DNA from: Saccoglossus kowalevskii
Lineage: Eukaryota; Hemichordata; Enteropneusta; Harrimaniidae
Assembly (NCBI RefSeq): GCF_000003605.2
Contig: NW_003117953.1
Location: forward strand, 7,144 to 32,679
DNA length: 25,536 nt
Direction: 5' to 3'
Part shown: positions 12,413-20,136 of the stretch, piece after piece
Position numbering within the stretch: the first letter of the stretch is position 1
How the letters are laid out: each line of letters begins with the position of its first letter
Program-made: the position numbers and the translations under genes
The notes under the pieces: model-generated
Database searches by the model: none
Told to the model about the DNA's origin: nothing
The model's input: the letters and a program-made list of their open reading frames with translations, nothing else

Positions 12413-12781
12413 ATGCGGAGAGTGACGTCATTCGTAGTTGCCTGCATCCTGGTGTTCTGCAGCATACTCAGTGACGCATATATGGGGGATCTTGAACGAG
12501 ATGTCATTCTAGCGAGAAAAAAAAGCATAATACAGCGATGGTTACGCGAATCATTTATTGAGTGGCTGGAACAAAGACGCACATCACTGGGAGATAGTCA
12601 GATAGAAATTGACATGATTAGTAAACCTCTCGTCAAATCGGGCGTGATATCAAGCGAAGAGCTCGAAGAAGAAGAACGGGAAATAAAAAAGAACCGTCCA
12701 CCGTGGCTACAGCCATGCACCATGGGTCATTTTTGTGGAAATCGAAAAGGGAAAAATAAGTTATTCGGGAGGCGCAAATAG
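12413..12781 (+). CDS. secreted, probably amidated peptide prohormone with a CART-like loop
   Basis: The frame encodes 122 residues from an ATG 39 bases after a good splice acceptor. Residues 1-22 form a signal peptide (MRRV, a hydrophobic core, likely cut after SDA). Residues 26-56 are a charged, probably helical segment with KK at 36-37, WLRESFIEWLEQRR at 43-56, and RR at 55-56. Residues 80-91 are very acidic. After KK (92-93) comes the conserved-looking end: NRPPWLQP, a Cys102-Cys108 loop (CTMGHFC), GNRKGKNKLF, then Gly119-Arg-Arg-Lys and the stop. Cleavage at KK and amidation through Gly119 would give a 25-residue cyclic peptide ending Leu-Phe-amide. The pattern C-x-x-G-x-x-C-x-x-R-K-G matches the first loop of CART peptides (CDAGEQCAVRKG in human), and the acidic spacer also recalls CART precursors. 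The four later CART cysteines are absent. A true CART orthologue is therefore unproven: it could be a shortened CART relative or an unrelated peptide. That it is secreted is well supported; the family assignment is weak. Confidence 0.75.
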   Translation: MRRVTSFVVACILVFCSILSDAYMGDLERDVILARKKSIIQRWLRESFIEWLEQRRTSLGDSQIEIDMISKPLVKSGVISSEELEEEEREIKKNRPPWLQPCTMGHFCGNRKGKNKLFGRRK

Positions 12782-13008
12782 ACTTTAAGCAGACCTGAGA
12801 TTGGATGAATTATATTTTCAATAATCATATTTTTGAAAAGAAATATGTTTATCTATCTATAGCAAGAATTTGTGAGATACTGGTACTGACGATACACAAC
12901 TCCTAGACTACGGTCATTTCTACATGAATGTCAGTTTTTGCTGTTACGTGGTAATAATTTTAGTCATGTAATTCTCAGTCTATTATTTGAATTCTGTTGA
13001 AGCACTGT

Positions 13009-13520
13009 GCCCATGCCACTACACAAATATTATATGTGAAATCATGTGACCACATCGATTCCCACAATATTAAAAGACATTTAGTGCATATGGTGACCAT
13101 ATGATCACATCGACACCCACCATGGTAACACACAAATACTGTATGTGAAACCATATCACCACATCGACTCCCACAATGGTAAAACACAATTAATATTTGT
13201 GGGGACCATATAATCACATCGACGTACACCACGGTAACACACAAATACTGTATGTGAAACCATATCACCACATCGACTTTCACAATGGTAAAACACAATT
13301 AATGTATGCAGGGATCATACGACCACATCGACATACATCACGCTAACACACAAATACTGTATGTGAAACCATATCACTACATCGACACACACCATGGCAA
13401 CACACAAATACTGTATGTAGAAACCATATCACCACATCTACTGCCACCATGATAACATACAAATATCACCACAATCGACTCACACAATTGTAGCGCAAAT
13501 ATTGTATTGGACATTGACAT
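13009..13520 (+). repeat. 54/55-bp minisatellite with dimeric higher-order structure
   Basis: The landmark ACCACATCGAC recurs at 13049, 13104, 13158, 13213, 13267, 13322, 13376 and 13431, so unit length alternates 55, 54, 55, 54, 55, 54, 55. Two unit types alternate: one with AACACACAAATACTGTATG, the other with AAAACACAATTAAT and GGGACCATA, giving a 109-bp dimer. The right end decays (a 37-bp unit at 13431, then fragments to about 13520). It starts about 230 bp after the stop of the peptide gene and may lie in its 3' UTR or just beyond. A minus-strand open frame across it is repeat-derived. Confidence 0.92.
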
Positions 13521-15440
13521 TCACCGTGGTAACACTCGACTACTATATTGTAAACGATATGTGTATTTCTTTATTTAAAAATAATTTGCATAGCGTTTCG
13601 GTGTGTAATGCTTTTGGTTTATTTTAAATTTGATTTACTATCAGTCTATCAATGTATACTCAATACAGTGTTATTAGCTAGGTTATTATCTCAATGTTAC
13701 CCATAATGTCGTATGATTTTGTGATTGTTTTATTTTTTAGAAATATCCTAAAACAAATTGCGTATCATCTTGGTAATTTGGAATTATTGACCGGGATACT
13801 TTTAAGCTCCGACTTTTTAAACAATTCTTACTGATATGCTAACATCTAGCTGACATGGAGGTTTTACAGATTTGTGCATAACACGAAAATACGTATTCGG
13901 TTTAGTCAGTTCTGTTGGTTTTTACCGCATTAACACTCGAGACGCAGAGCGCTGAATATTTATAGCTATATTATCTTTCAACAAGGTTGGTGAAATATAA
14001 ACATTATTTTGGCTAAATGTTTAGCAATTATAAGGAATGTCTTAATTTTTCATCAATATATTAAAAACACAACTATAAATAATTGTTCTATTTTTGTACA
14101 CAAGTTGTATTACAGGTTGTAATAAGCTCTACATGCTTTAAAATTCAACATTGATTGTTTTATATTGATTTGAATAGACATTAGAGTACTGTATATATTG
14201 TAGATAATTATGCTATCTTAAAATGTTATCCGGAGTTGGTATATATGCATTCAATTTATTGACTTATCGCTGTCCAACTGAGAAGTCAATAAGCGACCAC
14301 CTTACAGTTGGTTTCAAATACCTCTCTCTGGAAGGTGTTCCTCGTGTGAAGATGTGTTTGTATGCAAGGAATTTTCCACGAAAAAAACGGCGAATGAGAT
14401 CCAATTTTATTAGCGGTTGGTTGACTTAATGTTAAAACAAGACTTGTAGGGTGTGTGTGTATTTAGTTGTCTTCACGTAATAACTCTTCTGTGTCTTGTT
14501 TTGTTGGTTGGACCGATTTTTGTTCACAGTTGGCAGGCAGGTCACACCTTCACTCTAGTTACTAGTAGGTGGTAAAATCTAAAACAACAGCCAAAATAGT
14601 AATTGTTGAATACCTCTGCGATAAATGTGTCTATTCCTACAAATCTTAGAGTGAAACCTAGGAATATCTCATTCTACTCAGCACGCGCTGGAATTAAGTC
14701 CCAAGTGATGATAACATCATACGCTAAACACGCAGAGGCTCATGGTTAGGCGCTTGCTTGTAAACAATGACACGCTATGGTCATCTGACGCGTGCGCAGG
14801 TGACGACTCCCCCGCTTTAATTATGGGCTCAATTTCTTTTCATTCATTGCCGAGATAATTCGCCTCGAACTTTGGGTATTTTTTTCGCCAGAAACGGCAA
14901 AATTTTGCTGTCAAAATGCAGAAATAGCGTTTTAGAAAACCTATATTTCAACATTGTTAAAGGGGGCATACCCCGGACGTCCTAGCCTAGTCGGCGCAAG
15001 GGATGGTTAGCAGATCTCGCCCCTCCATGCAAAATTTCATGCCGTCGCCTGTGAGTCTTGAAAATGTGTGGAAATGCCCCACTGATCAAAATCGCCATCA
15101 GCACTTTTTACGTCATAATCGACATCATGATACCCTAGATCGAAATCTACAGCACCGGTATTTTATTACGTTGAAACTGACAACACCGGTATTTTTTTAC
15201 ATTGAAAACGAAATCAAGTTGGTTTCGAGTGAGTCGGTATCTGGCGAGTTGGTTTAGATGCGACTCAACTGGTACCCGATGTCAACCATACGATGTCCAT
15301 ATAGTCATACAAGCTTGCAGTGGATTATTACCTAATTACGCACATACTATTCATTTCTGACTCAATTATGTAATAATGTTTAATCTGCATTGTCACAACG
15401 GATATATCGTCTGTAAATAATATACATGTATTTTGTAAGC
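13521..15440. other. non-coding stretch with a possible repeat remnant near 14820-15000
   Basis: No supported gene. The part around 14870-15000 (GGGGGCATACCCCGGACG, then GTCGGCGCAAGGGATGG) reads like a decayed interspersed repeat of a kind I recall from several marine invertebrates, but the family cannot be named. A 31-bp tandem duplication around CACCGGTATTT lies at 15150-15211. The 84-codon frame at 15003-15257 overlaps this and is not convincing as a gene. Confidence 0.35.
15150..15211 (+). repeat. 31-bp tandem duplication
   Basis: Two adjacent copies of CARCACCGGTATTTTWTTAC followed by RTTGAAA at 15150-15180 and 15181-15211, differing at a few positions. Short and of no evident function. 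Confidence 0.7.
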
Positions 15441-15456
15441 TAAATATATACCCAAG
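15441..15456 (+). repeat. left target-site duplication of the LINE
   Basis: TAAATATATACCCAAG here matches TAAATATATGCCCAAG at 17404-17419 in 15 of 16 bases. The two copies sit directly against the two ends of the retrotransposon remnant. Confidence 0.8.
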
Positions 15457-15804
15457 GACGAAATTAAAAAGAGCATAAAGAAACTAAAAAATAATAAAGC
15501 CCCTGGGCAAGATAGAATTTTTTCGGAATTTTGGAAATATGCACCACAGAAAATTGTTGAAATGTTATTTATTTTATTTAATGTATTACTTGAACAAGGT
15601 TATTTTCCTGAAAAGTGGGCAATTGGATTAATAACACCAGTGTATAAAAATGGCATAGGGATAACCCTGAAAATTATCGGAGCATTATGCTTTTAAATGT
15701 TATTAGTAATATATATATGAATATCCTGGTTATGGTTTGATAAATATAGTAGAATTGTTGAAAATCAAAGTGGTTTTAGAAAGAAACGAAGCACATTAGA
15801 TAAT

Positions 15805-15993
15805 ATGTTTATTCTGAGCACAATTATTGATAAATATGTATTTCATCTCAGTAGTCAATTATATTGTGCTTTTATAGATTATGAAAAAGCTTTCGATAGG
15901 GTCCACCATATTTCACTATTTTATAAATTAATAAAAGGCAGGAATGAGAGGCAGACTATTAACAACTTTGTTCTCAATGTATACACATGTTAA
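15805..15993 (+). pseudogene. LINE reverse-transcriptase fragment (palm, first Asp motif)
   Basis: Encodes LYCAFIDYEKAFDRVHH-type sequence, the RT block that carries the first catalytic Asp in FIDYEKAFD. The homologous frame then continues one frame over, from 15944. Part of the decayed LINE and not a host gene. Confidence 0.85.
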
Positions 15994-16231
15994 GGCAGTA
16001 GTTAAAACCCCACATGGTGTGACTGGTCTGTTTAAACTTGGAACAGGCCTGCAACAAGGTTCAGTTATTTCCCCATTACTTTTTTGTTTTTATATAAATG
16101 ATATAGAAGAAGCTCTTACAAAAGGTGTTGAAACTGTAATCTATGTAAACACTTTAAAATTAATGTATTTATTATATGCTGATGACCTCGCATTATTTAG
16201 TAATCTACCATTGGTCTACAGCGTCTTCTAA
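15944..16231 (+). pseudogene. LINE reverse-transcriptase fragment (GLQQG and YADD motifs)
   Basis: Contains GTGLQQGSVISPLLFCFYI and the catalytic YADDLALF. The last few residues after FSN leave the homologous frame, which resumes as GLQRLLNRLANYC in another frame. Part of the same LINE remnant. Confidence 0.88.
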
Positions 16232-16275
16232 ATAGATTAGCGAATTACTGTAAAAGATAGAGGTTAACAGTAAAT

Positions 16276-16647
16276 TTGAATAAATCAAAAATTTTTGTTT
16301 TTCGCATATCAAGTAGACTAAAGAAATCTGAAAAGTGGTTTTGGAATGGGAATGAAATTGAAATAGTTTCAAAATATAACTATTTGGGGGTTCTCTTTTC
16401 TAGTTCAGGTATCTGGTATCAGGCCCAAAAACACATTGCTGAACAAGCATCGAAAGCCATGCACAGTATTAAAAGTATTCTTTATAAATATGATGGGTTC
16501 AAACCAGCTATTGCATTTCGCGTTTTTGACTGCAAAATTCTCCCAATCCTGCTTCATGGCAGTGCAGTATGGGTAACACATAAATCTTACGATATAGAAA
16601 AAGTTCATCATAAATTTTGTAAATTTGTTTTAGGGGTACACCCATAG
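16276..16647 (+). pseudogene. LINE ORF fragment, thumb/linker region
   Basis: Continuous reading of NKSKIFVFR, EKWFWNGNEIEIV, YNYLGVLFSSSG, KILPILLHGSAVW and KFCKFVLGVHP. This is the post-RT segment common in animal LINEs. It ends at an in-frame TAG, beyond which homologous sequence (TNSAVRGE, TYVNKEIIRYWLK) continues in the same frame. Confidence 0.85.
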
Positions 16648-17403
16648 GCCACAAACTCTGCTGTGAGGGGGGAGTAGGGAAAACATCTAATTAGAACATA
16701 TGTGAACAAAGAAATAATTCGGTATTGGTTAAAATGTATAAGTGCTGATTCCTCTGTTTTAGTAAATGAATTATATGGCTATCAATATGGACAACATATG
16801 TTAAGGATTTGTTATGTAATTTTGGTTTTGCACACATATGGGAAAGCCAGTATGTGAATAACCCAAATTGTTTTCTGCTACAGTTTAACCAACGGTGTCT
16901 AGATATTTCCCAGCAGTGGCATGATCAGATTGGTAATAGTTCAAAATTATGCATTTATTCTAAATTAAAAAATTATTAGCCGGGGAAAAATATCTGGATT
17001 CTATCACCATAAGTGTTTTTGGGAAATCTCTCACTTGTTTTAGATTAACTGCTCATGATCTTATGATTGAAAAGGGTAGGGCATTGGGAATACCACTTGA
17101 CCAAAGATTGTGTTGTAATCACATTGAAAACGAGTTCCACTTTCTATTACAATGTCCCAAATTTGAGGAAATTGGAACTCGTTTTATACACACGTTTTAC
17201 TATTGCCCATCGCTTGAAACGTCATAGTTTGTTGGAAGGAAATTTAACTGAAATATAAATATAATTTGGTATTCATAGGTGAAGTATAAGTTTGTAATAT
17301 TCAGACAAGTAGTAGCAGTGGTTATTCTTGTCTATTTATTTGTGTTACATTTAAGTGTGTACATGGCCTATGGCCAATGGTACTGAATACAAATATATTA
17401 TTA

Positions 17404-17419
17404 TAAATATATGCCCAAG
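17404..17419 (+). repeat. right target-site duplication of the LINE
   Basis: TAAATATATGCCCAAG, one base different from 15441-15456, directly after the LINE 3' end. Confidence 0.8.
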
Positions 17420-17741
17420 CTTCGCAGCCACGTTCCTAGTATCAGCGAGATGAGTTGATATTATTCTAGTGTTATCAGCTAACTACTGACACTTCGGAGT
17501 ACGCTACTGTTTGGTCCCATTCCTGCTTACACCATCGATTCAAAACTAAATCAGTTACCATCTTCACAGAATTGTATTTCATTTGCATTTGATTAAACGA
17601 CAATTGCTAAAAGCACTTGAAGGAGTCCCCCCGCCCCACGAGAGGTATTGCGTGTGTAGACAGACAGGGTCGCTTATCGCGTCGTAATCTGGAAAACTTG
17701 AACGTTACTTGAATGATCTTTCAAATGACCTAACTTGATTT
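17420..17741. other. non-coding stretch
   Basis: Short intergenic stretch between the LINE and the MITE, including a C-rich run near 17626-17637. No gene seen. Confidence 0.4.
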
Positions 17742-17743
17742 TA

Positions 17744-17934
17744 CTGTAAAGCCATTTATTTTTACTGATATTTTGGTGTTTGTAGCATATTCACTATGTT
17801 TTAAATTCACGAATTTGTCAGTTGAATTAGTTTTATTGTTAGTTAACATTTTCACATAGATTTAATTTAGCGGATTTTACTTATCAGCGAAAATAGTAAA
17901 ATTAAAACCCAGTAAATAATTAATGCGTTTACAG
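17744..17934. mobile_element. 191-bp MITE with about 24-bp inverted repeats and TA duplication
   Basis: The left end CTGTAAAGCCATTTATTTTT plus ACTG matches the reverse complement of the right end, CTGTAAACGCATTAATTATT plus TACTG, at about 19-20 of 24 positions. TA lies on both sides (17742-17743 and 17935-17936), as expected for Tc1/mariner-type target duplication. Further inside, CAGCGAAAATAGTAAAA on the right pairs loosely with TTTTACTGATATTTTGGTG on the left, so the whole element can fold back. It has no coding capacity. MITEs with TACTGTAAA ends are, from general knowledge, widespread in marine invertebrates. Confidence 0.72.
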
Positions 17935-18610
17935 TATTTCTCAACAGAAGTATGAGCTTGATTTGTTCCTTGATATATAGTTGCAGAACAGTTGCTAGTT
18001 GCGTCCCAGTTTATTTAATCAATATGTAAATTAAAATGAAGTTTTCAGTCGAGCTGTTCCAGCATACCTAGTGCAACTTTTCGTCATCTACACGAAAATA
18101 ATACATAATACATGTTCTGTCCAGGCATTGTGATGTACCGTGACAGGCCACTTACAAGCCTGGGGATTTTGATAGCAAATGAAACGTTTCACAAATAACG
18201 CGTTTTTATTCAAAAATACAAGCCTGTCGGTCATCGCGTCGTGTTCGGTTCCGCACTACGTTTACAAATTCTACCGCTCTGGTCAGTGGAATGAAAATAA
18301 TTGGATAATAATGAAGTCCTGCTACTGATTTCTATTTGGCAGAAGGAATTTTAGATTGATACACGCGGAACCTACCCTGATAGCCATGTTTACGGGATTA
18401 CTGCACAAAAAGACAAGGAATTGAGGTGAGATAAACCCGCAGAACTGTGCGTAAAACTTTTGAAGTCGATATTCAAAGAAGTAATTGACAGTAATAACTG
18501 TAGTGGAAGGGTACGAATATGTTCAAACACGGATCTAACTACAGAGAGGGTGCTGCACAGGCCTAATATACAAATACGCCGGCGCTTTTAATGTCATGTG
18601 ATCGCAAAAA

Positions 18611-18673
18611 AAATACGCCACTGTAGAGCTATTGCGAACACTGTGGTCTCACTGGCCCTACAACGGCGTATTT
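18611..18673. repeat. imperfect inverted repeat (16-bp arms, 31-bp loop)
   Basis: AAATACGCCACTGTAG (18611-18626) pairs with CTACAACGGCGTATTT (18658-18673) at 14 of 16 positions. A third AAATACGCC lies just upstream near 18571. May be a worn small element or a hairpin-forming site. Confidence 0.55.
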
Positions 18674-19022
18674 CTAGCCCGTGTGAACCAGGTAATTGTT
18701 TACATGATATTCGAACGTGAGCTTTATGGCGAATGGTGCGAAGTTTCAAGTGCGGTGGTTGTGCGTTTGACAGGGGTCCCACACTACGCATGCAAGTCAA
18801 ACACGTTACTTTGATTATTTTTCACAATTCGAAGGTATTCCAAAAGACGATCAACAATCTAAATTGTTAAAATAATAACTATTGACGATTTTACAAATTT
18901 GCATTTTGTAAATTCTCGTTCAATTACACGACTCTAATATATTAGTATAAAAATAGCCACGTAATTTATATTTTAAAAGTAATTGTCATGTCACCGCTTG
19001 TCTCACGACAAAGGTTTTATTA

Positions 19023-19023
<1 letters not shown>

Positions 19024-19056
<33 letters not shown>

Positions 19057-19057
19057 T
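19024..19057 (+). repeat. (ATT)n microsatellite
   Basis: Uninterrupted ATT repeats, about 11 units. Confidence 0.95.
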
Positions 19058-19973
19058 TGATAAATCTGTATGACATGGTTACATGTCGGTATCACATACG
19101 TCTACATGACATAAGGAGTTTTTCCCATGACATAATATAAAGTAGTAAAATGTTAAAATCTAGGCTGTCTGGAACGCTATTTCCTGCATTTTGATGGGCA
19201 ACCTGATAGCCTTGTTTATTGACAAGTACCGATGACCTGTGAATTCGGGCCACTCTCGATTAGATATTTCCAAACTGGATGCTTTTCTGAGGATATTGGA
19301 GGTAGAACGCCTGACAAAATTGTGTGTCCATTTTGTAGGAGTTTGAGCTCACTAACATGTGATTTACTGGCTAGAATTGTATTACAAATGTACATACATA
19401 TGGTTTCAACAAATTAAATTAAACAATATTTTGATCATTGCAACCTGTTTTTGGAGAAGGTCGCCCAAATGCTAACATTGGCTTTCTAATATTATGAAAC
19501 GTTACAGTGACATATGTGTAATAATTATTAAACATATAAAGCTGTTACAATTATTCGACAATGACAAATCACGTCACTATTTATGTTAAGTAGCCATGAT
19601 AGTTCCCCTTATATCAGACCAAATAAAAAAATAAATAACACGAAAAAGTAATAATTAGGTTCAGAATGAATTGCGCCACTACATTTATGATACTAATTTT
19701 AAATTCAATAAAATGTATACAACAGACCCTGAACACAATCTTTTGTTATGGAACACTGATATTGAAAACAAAATAAATGTTATCAAAATAAATGTTAACA
19801 AATAAATAAATATAACTGTTACAGTGAATGCAGTTTAAATGTACAATGTTAAAATTATTTGTGTTTTCCCTGATTAATATACAATTGATTTGAGATCACG
19901 TGTCTAACATTCTGAACAATGTAAATTTTTATAAAGTCTAACATGTCACAAATATTCATATTTGTATTCTCGT

Positions 19974-20066
19974 TATCTCTTCATTAGCATAACACTTGTC
20001 ACTACTTTAGTAATGTATCTCTTCATTAGCATAACACTTGTCACTACTTTAGTAATGTATCTCTTC
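19974..20066 (+). repeat. 42-bp tandem duplication, 2.2 copies
   Basis: TATCTCTTCATTAGCATAAC and the following 22 bases occur at 19974-20015 and 20016-20057 without differences, then TATCTCTTC starts a third partial copy at 20058. The identity indicates a recent event. It lies directly downstream of the proposed cadherin stop codon, probably in its 3' UTR. Confidence 0.92.
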
Positions 20067-20099
20067 CACTGAAATAGAGCATGACCTTTGCTGAAGATA

Positions 20100-20136
20100 T
20101 TATCGGAATTTTGGCGTGATTTTATTTCTTAATTCC
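20100..20136 (-). CDS. cadherin terminal exon (short cytoplasmic tail and stop)
   Basis: Acceptor TTTTTTTATTTGCAG precedes GGAATTAAG on the minus strand. The first G completes the Val codon left open by the preceding exon, then ELRNKITPKFR and TAA follow. The pyrimidine tract and the phase fit. A weaker alternative acceptor near 20630 would give only Met-Gln-Leu and a stop. Alternative 3' exons with longer tails cannot be excluded. Confidence 0.5.

Larger units (their letters stand above)
15457..17403 (+). mobile_element. 5'-truncated, decayed LINE (non-LTR retrotransposon) remnant
   Basis: A reverse-transcriptase ORF begins abruptly in the N-terminal RT region (KKLKNNKAPGQD, then GYFPEKW and NPENYRSIMLLNV). 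It continues through SGFRKKRSTLDN, YCAFIDYEKAFDRV, GLQQGSVISPLLF and the catalytic YADDLALF near 16175, then the thumb (NKSKIFVFR, YNYLGVLFSSSG, KILPILLHGSAVW, FCKFVLGVHP). A C-terminal Cys/His block, DQRLCCNH...ENEFHFLLQCPKF, follows near 17098-17163. No endonuclease is present. The frame is interrupted by a compensated pair of shifts near 15660-15730, shifts near 15945 and 16205, and in-frame stops near 16258, 16645, 16672 and 16976, so it is inactive. The clade is not certain; the RT and Cys/His tail fit APE-type LINEs such as CR1/L2/I-like groups. The 3' end is ATATATTATTATAAA-like, without a long poly-A. Confidence 0.9.
17937..19973. other. non-coding stretch; may include 3' sequence of the cadherin gene
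   Basis: No plus-strand gene was seen. An imperfect inverted repeat lies at 18611-18673 and an ATT microsatellite at 19024-19057. Minus-strand AATAAA signals (TTTATT on the plus strand) near 19014 and 19209 could end a long cadherin 3' UTR. None can be chosen from sequence alone. Confidence 0.35.

Noticed and set aside
12413-12781. Calling the peptide gene a definite CART orthologue
   Set aside because: Only the first loop pattern matches. The CDCPRG block and four cysteines are missing, so a gene symbol would overstate the evidence.
12975-13298. Minus-strand 107-codon frame opposite the 54/55-bp array
   Set aside because: Made of minisatellite units; no signal peptide, domain or splice context beyond the repeat.
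14223-14429. 68-codon plus-strand frame ending in a basic stretch
   Set aside because: No recognisable family, no splice-site support and no conserved-looking motif. Left unannotated.
16405-16611. Minus-strand 68-codon frame
   Set aside because: Antisense shadow of the LINE thumb region.
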